A stretch of DNA of 51,488 bases from Clostridia bacterium (GTDB lineage Bacteria; Bacillota; Clostridia; Oscillospirales; QAMX01), in assembly GCA_017441705.1 (NCBI GenBank), contig JAFRWU010000077.1:1-51488 (forward strand), read 5' to 3'. A program made the translations under genes and the position numbers. The notes under the pieces are model-generated. The model was not told where the DNA came from and did no database searches. It worked only from the letters and a program-made list of their open reading frames with translations. Positions 7,667-16,143 of the stretch are shown piece after piece (positions within the stretch are counted from its first letter, which is position 1; every line of letters starts with the position of its first letter).

Positions 7667-8521
7667 TTATCCCTCCACCCGGAGCAGGATCTCCTCCGCG
7701 CGCGCCGCGGCTTCCGCGGGGGAAAGGGAGCGGAAGATCGTGCGGCCGGGCTCGAAGGGCTCGATCATGTAAAGAGCGTCGGTCCCTTTTTTGCGGAATC
7801 GATTCAGGATCGCGCGGGAATCGATGACGCCGGTCTCCATGGGGAAGCGGCGCTGCATGTCCTTCTGCCGGTCGTAGGGGATACCGGCAGGCGCGTCGTT
7901 GAGGTGGACGCAGACCAGCCGGTCGATCTTTTCCTCCACGGTCAGAAGATCCTTTTCCTCCCCGCCCGCCGAGGTATACCAGTGATAGACGTCAAAGGCG
8001 ATCCCGGCCGTGCCGCCCGCCGCGTCGGCAAGCGACAACACGCCGTCCAGCGAGTGGACGAATGCGTGAGGCGCGAGGGTCCGGAGCTCGTGCGGGCCGA
8101 GGAATTCCAGACCGTAGCGCACGCCGTAATCCCGGAGGATCTCGCCGACCTTCCGGATCCTTCCGGCGTGCCAGAGAAAGTTTTCGTCAAATTCCCGGGT
8201 GCCGGCGGGCCAGACGTGATTGTAGGCGGTTTTCGCGCCGAGCTTTTCGGCGACGGCCGCGCGGCGCTTCAGCTCCTCCAGAGCCTTTTCGAACTCCGCG
8301 TCGTCCAGCTCCCAGTGATAGAAATCGGCCGGCATCGGCAAAAGCCCGAAGCCGATCCCGCAGGCGCGCGCGGCTTCGCCGGCCTTTTTCGCGCGGAGGG
8401 GATCCTCCAGAAGATCGGGGGTCAGGCTGACCGCCTGAAAACCGCGGGAGGCGGCCTCCGGGATCAGGTCAAGGGCCGACCAGGGAAGATTCAGCATGGA
8501 TGCGTCGAGAGTGCGGATCAT
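7667..8521 (-). CDS. Sugar phosphate isomerase/epimerase (xylose isomerase-like TIM barrel)
   Basis: A 284-residue AP-endonuclease-2/xylose-isomerase-like TIM barrel. Metal-site features are visible: YGLEFLGPHE (Glu), AFDVYHWYTS (Asp/His), VCVHLNDAP (His/Asp) and YMIEPFEP (Glu) at the barrel ends. Members isomerise or epimerise sugars, keto-sugars or inosose. It lies 23 bases after the PfkB kinase gene and 63 before the esterase, in an operon of lyase, kinase, isomerase and esterase, so it probably converts a released unsaturated or keto sugar ahead of phosphorylation. Substrate unknown. Confidence 0.82.
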   Translation of the reverse strand: MIRTLDASMLNLPWSALDLIPEAASRGFQAVSLTPDLLEDPLRAKKAGEAARACGIGFGLLPMPADFYHWELDDAEFEKALEELKRRAAVAEKLGAKTAYNHVWPAGTREFDENFLWHAGRIRKVGEILRDYGVRYGLEFLGPHELRTLAPHAFVHSLDGVLSLADAAGGTAGIAFDVYHWYTSAGGEEKDLLTVEEKIDRLVCVHLNDAPAGIPYDRQKDMQRRFPMETGVIDSRAILNRFRKKGTDALYMIEPFEPGRTIFRSLSPAEAAARAEEILLRVEG

Positions 8522-8544
8522 TTTCGGTCTCCTTTCCGGACCGC

Positions 8545-9498
8545 TCAGACGTCCGAGAGCGGCGTGGTTTCGAGGAATGAAAGGACCTGCTCCCGGCTCC
8601 GCAGAGCGGTCCCCGCGCCGACGGCCGTGGTGCAGATCGCACCGCAGGCGCCGGCGAAGCGGAGCGCCTTTTCGACCGGCTCGCCCGCAAGGATCTCCGA
8701 GGCGAAGCCCGCGATGAAATTGTCGCCCGCGCCGGTCGCGTCCGCCGCCCGGATCCGGTGGACGGGAAGCCGGATCGAGAAGGAGGCGTTTTTGAAATAA
8801 CAGCCCTTCGCCCCGAGCTTGACAATCACGTTCTTCACGCCGCGGGAGAGAAAGACGTCGGCCATTTCCTCCGGATCGGTTTTCCCGGTGAAGTACCGCG
8901 CCTCGTCCTCGTTGGGCGTGATATAGTCCGCAAGGGGCAGGGAGGCGGCGACGTCGTCCAGGGTCAGGAAGCGGAAGTTGGGAAGCTTGGTGTCGGCGAA
9001 GATCAGAAGGCCGCGCTCCCGGGCGGCGCGGAAGACCCTTTCGATGATCAGGGGATCGTCGAAGGGCGCACGGAAAAGAGAGCCGATCAGGATCGCGCCT
9101 TTTTCGGGCAGCCGGTCGAGATAGCGGTCGGGACGGAAGTTGTACCGGTGCGCCGCGTTCGTGATCGATTTGCGCGTGCCGTCGGGGGCGACGAACATGG
9201 TGGTCACCGGCGTCGGAGAAAGGTCGTCGCGGATCAGGGCCGAAAGATCGGTCCCCGCGTCCCGCATCGCCCCTTCGATCAGATCGCCGGCGCTGTCCGT
9301 CCCGAGATGGCAGAGGATCCCGGCCCTGCGTCCCAGCCGGGCGAGGGCCAGGACCTGATTGACGGCCTCGCCGCCGACGAACAGCGAACCGGACTCCGCG
9401 CGGAAGCCGGTGGCCGACACCGGCTCCGGATCAAAGCCGCGGATGATGGAATCCACCAGAGCCTGGCCGATGGAAAGGATCATGGGTTCGGAATTCAC
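8545..9498 (-). CDS. PfkB/ribokinase-family carbohydrate kinase
   Basis: A 317-residue PfkB-family sugar kinase. The N-terminal signature GGEAVNQVLALARLGRRAGILCHLG and the C-terminal signature DATGAGDNFIAGFASEIL (catalytic Asp in GAGD) are both intact. Start is GTG with AAGGAGG six bases upstream. Within the family, kinases of 2-keto-3-deoxygluconate, fructose, ribose and nucleosides look alike, so the substrate cannot be set; the neighbouring lyase makes a keto-deoxy sugar kinase plausible. It lies 33 bases after the lyase gene. Confidence 0.88.
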   Translation of the reverse strand: MNSEPMILSIGQALVDSIIRGFDPEPVSATGFRAESGSLFVGGEAVNQVLALARLGRRAGILCHLGTDSAGDLIEGAMRDAGTDLSALIRDDLSPTPVTTMFVAPDGTRKSITNAAHRYNFRPDRYLDRLPEKGAILIGSLFRAPFDDPLIIERVFRAARERGLLIFADTKLPNFRFLTLDDVAASLPLADYITPNEDEARYFTGKTDPEEMADVFLSRGVKNVIVKLGAKGCYFKNASFSIRLPVHRIRAADATGAGDNFIAGFASEILAGEPVEKALRFAGACGAICTTAVGAGTALRSREQVLSFLETTPLSDV

Positions 9499-9531
9499 AC
9501 GGTGCCTCCTTTTTTGCGTGAAAACGGCGTG

Positions 9532-11607
9532 TCAGAGCGACGTCACGATCTCAAAATCGCGCTTGGTAAAGCCCGTGGCGTACGTCCTGCCGCCGCGGCG
9601 CAGGAAGCTTGCCGAAACGGCGAAGACGCGTTCGGTTTTTTCACGGAGATCGCGGGTGATGAGAAGCAGATAAGCGTCGGTATCAAATCCCGCGATCACG
9701 TTGTTGGAATTGTCATGCATGACGTGGCCGTCGGCCTGCCGGTTGAACCAGATCTCCCGCTCGATCCCGTCCCGCGTGATCCGGAGCCCTTCGGCGTTTT
9801 CGCCGGTCAGCCGCACGAAAGAGGCGGGGTGCTCTTCGGGATCCAGCTCTAGGGTGTGGATCAGAAGATGCGTCCGCTCCTCGTCGCGGGTGGTGAAGAC
9901 AAGAGAAGGCTTGTCCAGGTTTTCGCCGTGATCGGGGTGGGCGACCCTTTCGGAGAGGGTCGTCTCCGGGAAATGGGAGAGGAAGCGGGCGCGGCTTTCG
10001 CCGTTCGCAAATTCTGCGCCGTTCCCGGACGCCCGGTAGGTCCCGTCAAAATGCAGGGTGAATTCGACCCTGTCCGGCGCATGGCAGAAGACGTCGTCCA
10101 CGATCAGGAGCATCCGGTTTTCGAACCAGAGGAAATTGCGGTAGAGCCGGGAGACGAGATGGGCCATCGGCCCCGCGGCGTCGGCCTGGAACCAGACGAA
10201 GTCCCGTCCGGCATAGTTACCGGAGATACGGCCGGGGAACTTCGTGCCACGGTAAAGCTCCTCGTCCCGCCGCCCGCCGCCGCGGACGAGGCGCAGGACG
10301 CTGTGCGCCGCGTCCTGACAGTAATAGGCGTGATAGAAGGGGCTTTCGTAGCTGCAGGTGCCCTCGTCCACGAAGAAGGGAGAACCCTTGTGCCAGAGCA
10401 GGAAGGACCCGGCGTCGTTGTGGGAATGGTTCCAGCAGAAGCCGCTCTTTACGGCGAAGAGGGTGCCGTCCGGCTCCCACGTGTCGCGGGTGAGGGCGTA
10501 GCCGGAGGAAAAGACGGCGGTCTTGGGGAGAGCTTCCGGAGAAGTGCGGCGCCGGGAAAAATCGAAGCCCGCGATCTCCTCGAAAAGACCGGTCCCGCAG
10601 GTCGAGGCGCAGGCGTCTGAAGCGGCCGTACCCAGCCCGAGCATCGAGGCGTACTGCGTCACAAGGCTGACGTCCTCGCGGACGTCGCTGTCGCCGAAAT
10701 TGAGGAAATCGTACCGGATCTCCCCGTCGCGGAAGACCGGGTAAGAAAACTCCATCAGGCCGTCGAGGAGTCCTGCGGGAAGAGCGGCCCGGATCGTTTC
10801 GTTCCGGCCCGCATACCGTTCGCTGACGTAGAGATAGCGCAGAAGAGAACCGGTGCCGTAGTTGTCGTAGGCGACGCTTTCATAAAACATGCCCCGGTCG
10901 TCGAAATTCCGCATCTTGTTGAAAAGGGGATTCCCGGGATAAGCAAGATAATCGGCCAGCGCCCGGTCTGCCAGCGCAAGCATCCGCTCCGCGTTCTCCC
11001 CGGGCAGACGGTCCCGGATCGCGAGGAGCGCCGCGGCCGCCTCGCCGATGCAGACCGCCCACCAGTTGTGTCCCATGGAATCGACGGCGTGGATGCGCGT
11101 TTCGGGAAGGACCCAGTCGGAAAAGGCCGGAAGGACGCCCCTTTCAAAGATCCCTTTCGCGATCGCGTCCCGTTCCGCGGGGGTCAGGACGTCGTAAATC
11201 AGGTCGTACGCCGTCGCCGCGGCCAGCGTGGTGCCGGTGGAACAGAGATCCGAATGCCAGGGAATCGGCTTCCGCACCGCGTAGCTCACGGCGTACCAGC
11301 GCTCAAAGGAGATGAAATGCAGCAGAAGATCGCGCAGACGAAGGGCCGGCGCAGGATCCCCTTCGATCCGGTGCTTCAGGCCGAGGATCCGGTTCAAACG
11401 GCGAAGCTGCTGATTCAGTAGGCCGAAATTGGCGTGGAGCGTATCGGGGCCGTTGGCCTCCTTTTCGGTGACGAAGGGTTCCCGCATCGCCTTTTCCGCG
11501 TCGGACACCGCGCTTTCGTAACGCGCGCGGGCGGCGGGATCGGTCCTGATTTTTTCGCGGAACCTCGCTTCGTCCGCAGCCGAAAAATACAGATAAGGAT
11601 GCTGCAT
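9532..11607 (-). CDS. Heparinase II/III-like polysaccharide lyase
   Basis: A 691-residue protein with an N-terminal alpha/alpha toroid (VDSMGHNWWAVCIGEAA, FYESVAYDNYGTGSLLRYL) and a C-terminal beta-sandwich heparinase II/III domain (SGFCWNHSHNDAGSFLLWHKGSPFFVDEG). That layout is shared by PL12, PL15, PL17 and PL21 uronate lyases, which cut by beta-elimination. HNHxD-like residues (NHSHND) and the Tyr in FYES are candidate catalytic residues. No signal peptide is seen, suggesting an exo-acting enzyme on imported oligosaccharides. The ATG at 11607 has AAGGAGATGATACG just before it; an upstream in-frame start gives only a 14-residue tail overlapping the promoter. First gene of a four-gene operon. 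Confidence 0.82.
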   Translation of the reverse strand: MQHPYLYFSAADEARFREKIRTDPAARARYESAVSDAEKAMREPFVTEKEANGPDTLHANFGLLNQQLRRLNRILGLKHRIEGDPAPALRLRDLLLHFISFERWYAVSYAVRKPIPWHSDLCSTGTTLAAATAYDLIYDVLTPAERDAIAKGIFERGVLPAFSDWVLPETRIHAVDSMGHNWWAVCIGEAAAALLAIRDRLPGENAERMLALADRALADYLAYPGNPLFNKMRNFDDRGMFYESVAYDNYGTGSLLRYLYVSERYAGRNETIRAALPAGLLDGLMEFSYPVFRDGEIRYDFLNFGDSDVREDVSLVTQYASMLGLGTAASDACASTCGTGLFEEIAGFDFSRRRTSPEALPKTAVFSSGYALTRDTWEPDGTLFAVKSGFCWNHSHNDAGSFLLWHKGSPFFVDEGTCSYESPFYHAYYCQDAAHSVLRLVRGGGRRDEELYRGTKFPGRISGNYAGRDFVWFQADAAGPMAHLVSRLYRNFLWFENRMLLIVDDVFCHAPDRVEFTLHFDGTYRASGNGAEFANGESRARFLSHFPETTLSERVAHPDHGENLDKPSLVFTTRDEERTHLLIHTLELDPEEHPASFVRLTGENAEGLRITRDGIEREIWFNRQADGHVMHDNSNNVIAGFDTDAYLLLITRDLREKTERVFAVSASFLRRGGRTYATGFTKRDFEIVTSL

Positions 11608-11639
11608 CGTATCATCTCCTTTTGCGTTCTCCTGAGAAG

Positions 11640-11668
11640 AACATACCATATTTCGGCTTCGATTGCAA
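11640..11668 (-). promoter_or_regulatory. Promoter of the lyase operon
   Basis: Minus strand TTGCAA, 17-base spacer, TATGTT, back to back with the rightward promoter at 11696. Confidence 0.6.
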
Positions 11669-11695
11669 GAAGAAGCTTTTCCGGAAAACTTCCGG

Positions 11696-11724
11696 TTGCC
11701 GCCGGGGACGCGGTGTGATACAAT
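11696..11724 (+). promoter_or_regulatory. Promoter of the HD-domain gene
   Basis: TTGCCG, 17-base spacer, TACAAT, 38 bases before the start codon. Confidence 0.65.
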
Positions 11725-11762
11725 GAGCCGGAAAGGAAAGCGCGCGGAAGGGGGAGAACGCG

Positions 11763-12377
11763 ATGGGGAAAGAGGAGTATCTCGGAAGCGGCAGCGAAAG
11801 GATCGACAGCCTGCTTCTGTTTTCGGCGGAGATCGACAAGATGACCGCGATCGAACGCCGGACGCTTCTCGTCGACCGGAGCCGGCGGGAAAACGACGCC
11901 GAGCATTCCTGGCATATCGCCGTGATGGCGATGCTTTTCGAGGAATACGCCCTGGAAAAGCCGGACGTCGGCCGGGTGAGCGAAATGTGTGCGGCGCACG
12001 ATCTGGTGGAAATCTACGCCGGGGACACCTTCGCCTACGATGAAAAGGGGAATCTTGACAAGGCGGCGCGGGAAAAAGAGGCCGCGGATCGCCTGTTCGG
12101 AAGTCTTCCGGACGAAAAGGGCAAATATCTCCGCGCCTTATGGGAGGAATTCGACGCCATGGAGACGGCCGACGCGAAGTACGCGGCCTGCATGGACAGG
12201 CTCCAGCCCTTTCTGCACAACGTTCTGACCGGCGGGCACACCTGGGTCGAAGGGAAAACGCGCCGCGCCGCAGTGGAAAGGCGGACCGCGATCCTCCGGG
12301 AGTTCATGCCGGCGCTGGTTCCCTGGCTGACCGCGAATCTGGACCGGGCGGTGGAGCGGGGATGGCTCCTGCCGTGA
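11763..12377 (+). CDS. HD-domain phosphohydrolase (YfbR/HDDC2-like)
   Basis: A 204-residue single HD domain. The metal ligands of the YfbR-type 5'-deoxynucleotidase group are present: NDAEHSWHIA with His48, HD pair at His79-Asp80 (AAHDLVEI), and Asp145 in CMDRLQPF. Members dephosphorylate deoxynucleoside 5'-monophosphates in the cytoplasm. GGGGGAG precedes the ATG by six bases. It is followed 28 bases later by a PIG-L-type gene on the same strand, so the two are probably cotranscribed, though no common pathway is evident. Confidence 0.85.
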   Translation: MGKEEYLGSGSERIDSLLLFSAEIDKMTAIERRTLLVDRSRRENDAEHSWHIAVMAMLFEEYALEKPDVGRVSEMCAAHDLVEIYAGDTFAYDEKGNLDKAAREKEAADRLFGSLPDEKGKYLRALWEEFDAMETADAKYAACMDRLQPFLHNVLTGGHTWVEGKTRRAAVERRTAILREFMPALVPWLTANLDRAVERGWLLP

Positions 12378-12405
12378 AAGAACAGCCAAAGGGGAGAAAA
12401 ACAGG

Positions 12406-13137
12406 ATGGAAAAGAAAGCGATATCGGTTTATCTCGCTCCGCATCAGGACGACGAACTGACCAATCTCGGGGTGGATCTCTGCCGGGAGGTTTCCGAGGG
12501 GAAAGAAGTCTGGTGCCTTCTCTTCACCGACGGATCGTCCTCCTTCGTCCGGGAGTTTCTCGGGAACGGGGAGAAATGCCCCCTGCATCCGGGAAGGCAC
12601 GTCTACCGGATGGACAGAGCCGGATTTGCTCTGGCGCGGGACCGGGAGTGGCGCGAAAGCCTCGCGGCTATGGGTCTTCCTGCGGAGCGCGCGGTCGTTC
12701 CGGAGGGACGCGCGGTGGACGGTTCCCTGACGAAGGAGCAGGCGAAGGAGCTCCTTTTGCGATTTCTTGCGGGGAAAAACGATGCGCGCGTCACGCTCAA
12801 GACGATCATGCCGGTGACCGGCTGCCGTCAGAATCCCGATCATACGAATCTCGGAAAGGCCGCGGAGGAGCTCTTCCGGGAAGGCGGCGCCGACGGGCTG
12901 GAGCTCTTTTTCGAGCCGATCCTGACCGGGAAAAACTGCCCCGAGGAAAGAGATCTCACGCGCGTGGAGCCGGAGAACGGGGAACAGAGAAAAAAGCTTG
13001 AAAAGGCCGCGGCGGCTTACGGACGGTGGGACCCCGCACACGGATTTTTCGCCGTGGGGCACCATTCGGTGAAGGGCGAATTCGACGCCTTCGCGGCCGA
13101 TCCCCACAACCTGAAAAGGCGCGTGGAAAAGACCTGA
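12406..13137 (+). CDS. PIG-L/LmbE-family deacetylase-like hydrolase
   Basis: A 243-residue protein with the zinc site of the PIG-L family: APHQDDE at residues 11-17 (His13, Asp16) and NPDHTNLG with His146. Family members remove N-acetyl groups from GlcNAc-linked compounds, as in GlcNAc-PI, mycothiol/bacillithiol precursors or diacetylchitobiose. The middle of the protein differs from the well-studied enzymes, so the substrate is open. AAAGGGGAG lies upstream of the ATG. Pairs with the HD-domain gene. Confidence 0.82.
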   Translation: MEKKAISVYLAPHQDDELTNLGVDLCREVSEGKEVWCLLFTDGSSSFVREFLGNGEKCPLHPGRHVYRMDRAGFALARDREWRESLAAMGLPAERAVVPEGRAVDGSLTKEQAKELLLRFLAGKNDARVTLKTIMPVTGCRQNPDHTNLGKAAEELFREGGADGLELFFEPILTGKNCPEERDLTRVEPENGEQRKKLEKAAAAYGRWDPAHGFFAVGHHSVKGEFDAFAADPHNLKRRVEKT

Positions 13138-13180
13138 AAAGGATCCGTCCCGGCGGGTCGGCCGGGGCGCAGAAGATGAA

Positions 13181-13213
13181 CAGCGGCGGCTGCCGGAAAG
13201 GCAGCCGCCGCTG
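13181..13213. terminator. Hairpin between convergent genes
   Basis: CAGCGGCGGCTGCC/GGCAGCCGCCGCTG stem with a GAAA-type loop between the PIG-L-type gene and the convergent unknown gene. No T tract, so strength is uncertain. Confidence 0.55.
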
Positions 13214-13230
13214 TGCCGTACGATATCGGT

Positions 13231-13701
13231 TCAGGAATCCTGCGGCATATTTTTGACGTATCCGCCGACGGGCGCGCCGTCCGCGCCGCCGTAAAAGAGG
13301 AAGCGGTCGGTATCGAGGATCAGGACCAGCTTTCCTTCGGCTCCGGAAACGAGAAAGAGACCGGGACGAAGCGCGCCGATCCGTACGGGAAGCCTTTCTC
13401 CCTCAAAAAGGATCGCATCCTTTTTGAAGACGCAGACCGCGATCTCCTCCGGGGCGAAGGCGAGCTCGGCCCGCCATCCCGTCAGAGCGTCGGAGGGGGG
13501 AAGCGGGTCGGATGCGGTGATCGCGGACCCCTTCGCCGCGTCGAAGAAGCGCCAGCCGTCCTTCCCGACGAGAAGAAAAGCGTCCTCCTCGCATTTGACG
13601 GCGTATGCGCCGCGGCGCGTTTCCTCCGGGAGCTCAAGGCTTTCAAAAGGCGTGAACGGCCTTTCGGCGGCGAGAAGCCGCCCGATCAAGCTGCCTGCCA
13701 T
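13231..13701 (-). CDS. Unknown protein coupled to the MoaF-like genes
   Basis: A 156-residue protein I do not recognise. It looks soluble and beta-rich, with a short repeated pattern of aromatic/acidic strands (AFLLVGKDGWRFFD, KLVLILDTDRFLFYGG); no membrane segment or signal peptide. Two starts are possible: GTG at 13710, overlapping the upstream stop as GTGA, or ATG at 13701 with AGGTG six bases before it; the latter is chosen. It is the last gene of the operon with two MoaF-like proteins and a PPOX-family protein, and the overlap argues for coupled translation and a shared process. Confidence 0.7.
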   Translation of the reverse strand: MAGSLIGRLLAAERPFTPFESLELPEETRRGAYAVKCEEDAFLLVGKDGWRFFDAAKGSAITASDPLPPSDALTGWRAELAFAPEEIAVCVFKKDAILFEGERLPVRIGALRPGLFLVSGAEGKLVLILDTDRFLFYGGADGAPVGGYVKNMPQDS

Positions 13702-13706
13702 GTCGA

Positions 13707-14573
13707 TCACCTGATGTACTCGGTGCTGTCGCGGGCCAGAAGCTCGGACGCGTCGTAGTAGTTGCCGAAGGCGCCGTAGGTGTAGTTTTCCGGCTTGCCC
13801 TCGCCGTTGTGGCCGAAGGAACGGCCCACGTCGTGCATCCGGTTCAGGTTCATCAGGAAGAAGAGGTTGTTGCCCTGTCCGCGTTCGCGGCAGGCAAGTT
13901 CCTCGTTGGCGTTGAAGATGTAGATGCCTTCCTTGATCTTGATGTAGTCGCCCGGCTCCTCGTAAAGACGCATCATCTCACGGCGGCGTCTTTCCCGGAA
14001 CTCCTCGGTGTCGGGGATCTCCCGGCCGATGAAGTCCTCTTTGGCGATGGTCAGGCGGTAGTACCGCTCGCTGGAATACACGTGCACCACGGCCAGCGTG
14101 CCGTACTGCCAGTGGATCGCCTTGCCCACCAGGTCGGCGGTGTAGCCGTGACGGATCGTGGGCACCGTGCCGTCCTCTTTCCGGATCGCGCCGAAGATGA
14201 TGTGCGGGCGGGGCATCTTCGGGTATTTCGGATTGACGCCGATGGTGGTGAAGTTGGCGGTGACCAGGCTCTGCTCCATGTCCAGCACGAAGGTGGCGCC
14301 GGTGCGGGGAGTGACGCCGGTCATTTCAAAATTCACGAAATAGGTGACGTCCTCCGGCTTCAGACAGTCGTAGGCGTATTCCTTTTTCTCCTCGTCCTCG
14401 CGCCCGAAGGTCAGGACCTTCCTGTCCTTGAAGAAAAGCTCGTATTCGTACCCGTCGTCCAGGCACAGCTCCAGCTTCTGGCCCACCAGTTCAAAGCACA
14501 GAGGCGGACGGTACTGCGACATGCCTTCGAAGACCGGTGGCTTGGGAAGCTCTTTTTTTACCGTATTTTCCAT
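13707..14573 (-). CDS. MoaF-like protein, copy 2
   Basis: A 288-residue soluble protein with two lipocalin-like halves resembling the MoaF family. Family-like features are the N-terminal segment GQKLELCLDDGYEYELFF, then AIHWQYGTLAVVHVYSSERY, and the C-terminal MHDVGRSFGH. It is a tandem paralogue of the upstream gene (both contain FEGMS..RPPLC, TIRHGYT.DLVG.AI, HVYSSERYYR and DVGRSFG). MoaF was named from molybdenum cofactor loci, but its biochemical role is unknown and no molybdopterin gene is nearby. Family assignment is from memory of pattern, so moderate. Confidence 0.6.
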   Translation of the reverse strand: MENTVKKELPKPPVFEGMSQYRPPLCFELVGQKLELCLDDGYEYELFFKDRKVLTFGREDEEKKEYAYDCLKPEDVTYFVNFEMTGVTPRTGATFVLDMEQSLVTANFTTIGVNPKYPKMPRPHIIFGAIRKEDGTVPTIRHGYTADLVGKAIHWQYGTLAVVHVYSSERYYRLTIAKEDFIGREIPDTEEFRERRRREMMRLYEEPGDYIKIKEGIYIFNANEELACRERGQGNNLFFLMNLNRMHDVGRSFGHNGEGKPENYTYGAFGNYYDASELLARDSTEYIR

Positions 14574-14600
14574 GGCAAATTCTCCCGTTCGTTTTGTATT

Positions 14601-15461
14601 TCAGCGGATATGATAGGTGCTCTTTCTCTCCAGGGTGTCCCTGGCGTCAAAATCTCTGCCGAAGGCGCCGAAGACGTAGTTCTCGCCCTCGCCCTTGTCG
14701 TTGGTGCCGAAGGAACGGCCCACATCGTGCATTTCCTTGAGATTCATCAGGAAAAGCAGGCTGTTCCCGTGCCCTCTCATCCGGCAGAGCAGCGTCTCCA
14801 GAAGGCTTACGACGTAGAGGCCGTCCTTGATCTTGATGTAGGCGGCGTAATCCTCGTAGACGCCCCGCGGTGCGTCGCCCTTCGGCATTTCGCGCCCTTC
14901 CGCCTTCATCCGTTCCACCATGCGCCGGATCCGTTCGGGGGTGAAGGCGACGCGGTAGTAGCGCTCGCTGGAATACACGTGCACCACGTCGAAAGTGCCG
15001 TAGTTCCAGGCGATGGCGCGGCCCACCAGATCGGGGGTGTAGCCGTGGCGGATCGTGGGAGCCGAACCGTCTTCCCTGCGGATCGCTCCGAAAAGGAATT
15101 CGATCGCCGGCATGCAGGGATACTTCGGATCCTGTCCCAGGTGCGCCGTGGCCATGGTGACCAGGCTCTGTTCCAGATCCAGGATCAGGGTGATCCCGGT
15201 CCTCGGGGATAGTCCCGGCACTTCGAAATTGACGAAGTAGGTATCCCGGTCGGCCTTCAGGACATCGCAGGCATATGTCCGGGGCTCCTCCTCCGCCTTG
15301 GCGCAGAGGATCGTTCCCCGTTCGGGGAAGGCGATCTTGCGGTCATAGCCGTCGTCCATGATCAGGGTGAATTCCCTCCCCGTGAGCTCATGGCACAGGG
15401 GCGGACGAAAGATCGACATTCCCTCAAATTTGCGGGGCAGAAGGATCTTTTCTTCATCCAT
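14601..15461 (-). CDS. MoaF-like protein, copy 1
   Basis: A 286-residue paralogue of the adjacent downstream gene over its full length, 27 bases apart. Shared blocks include the start FEGMS..RPPLC, FVNFE..G..PRTG, and the end HDVGRSFG; the region between residues 175 and 205 differs. Ligand-binding residues may thus differ between the copies. GGGAGGAG precedes the ATG. The upstream neighbour is a PPOX-family flavin protein, 44 bases away, and all four genes appear to run from the promoter at 15981-16009. Confidence 0.6.
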   Translation of the reverse strand: MDEEKILLPRKFEGMSIFRPPLCHELTGREFTLIMDDGYDRKIAFPERGTILCAKAEEEPRTYACDVLKADRDTYFVNFEVPGLSPRTGITLILDLEQSLVTMATAHLGQDPKYPCMPAIEFLFGAIRREDGSAPTIRHGYTPDLVGRAIAWNYGTFDVVHVYSSERYYRVAFTPERIRRMVERMKAEGREMPKGDAPRGVYEDYAAYIKIKDGLYVVSLLETLLCRMRGHGNSLLFLMNLKEMHDVGRSFGTNDKGEGENYVFGAFGRDFDARDTLERKSTYHIR

Positions 15462-15505
15462 CTTTTCGGATCTCCTCCCTTCAGGTCAGACTGTGCGGAA
15501 GGGAC

Positions 15506-15898
15506 TCAGAGCTTTTCGGTCCGGTCGGGACCCATGATGCTGCAGTATTCCACCTCGCCGTCGGTCAGCTCCAGAACCCCGAGCTTCAGGCCGCTCTTTT
15601 CGTTGTAGATGGTGGAGAGGAAAGGATTGTCGGCAAAGACGCGGTCGACGATGGCCTGTTCCGCGGGAACGGCTTTGGCGCGCACGCGGATCCAGCGGTT
15701 GTCGTGCATGGCGCAGATCACGATCTTCGGATTCTTCATGATCTGGGCGTAGACTTTCTTGTGCTGTCCGACGGCGGTGAAGACGCGTCCGTCGTATTCC
15801 TGGAACACGCCGATGGGACGGACTTCCGGCTGGTCGCCGTCAACGGTGCCGAGATAGAAAACGCCGGCTTTTTTCAGAAATTCAGTGACTTCTTTCAT
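15506..15898 (-). CDS. Pyridoxamine 5'-phosphate oxidase-family (FMN split-barrel) protein
   Basis: A 130-residue split-barrel flavin-binding protein: FLKKAGVFYLGTVDGDQPEVRPIGVFQEYDGRVFTAVGQHKKVYAQI matches the small PPOX-like family in Clostridia (often annotated as general stress or nitroimidazole-resistance-like). Such proteins bind FMN or F420-like cofactors; the substrate is unknown. The ATG at 15898 is used because GGAGG lies eight bases before it; the longer frame upstream runs through the promoter and is not protein-like. First gene of the MoaF-like operon. Confidence 0.85.
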   Translation of the reverse strand: MKEVTEFLKKAGVFYLGTVDGDQPEVRPIGVFQEYDGRVFTAVGQHKKVYAQIMKNPKIVICAMHDNRWIRVRAKAVPAEQAIVDRVFADNPFLSTIYNEKSGLKLGVLELTDGEVEYCSIMGPDRTEKL

Positions 15899-15980
15899 AG
15901 AAAGACCCTCCTTCATTTTGCGCTTCCCGCGAATAGAGCGGCAGAGCCGCGCCTTTCGGGGAATCCGCTCTTCTGATAAA

Positions 15981-16009
15981 AAGATAGTATACGGACGGGC
16001 AAAAGTCAA
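15981..16009 (-). promoter_or_regulatory. Promoter of the PPOX/MoaF-like operon
   Basis: Minus strand TTGACT, 17-base spacer, TATCTT, about 80 bases before the PPOX start. Confidence 0.7.
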
Positions 16010-16096
16010 GGGATAAATCAGGAGCACACCGCTTTTTGTGAAATCTTTCCATTCTGCGGGGACCGGATCTGTCTGTTTGGGAGCCGGGCAGAAGAA

Positions 16097-16123
16097 CGCC
16101 GCCGCACAGGATGTGCGGCGGCG
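16097..16123 (-). terminator. Terminator at the end of the six-gene sugar operon
   Basis: CGCCGCCGCACA/TGTGCGGCGGCG stem followed on the minus strand by TTCTTCT, 20 bases past the last stop codon. Confidence 0.75.
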
Positions 16124-16143
16124 GAGACGGGTGAGCAGCACGT

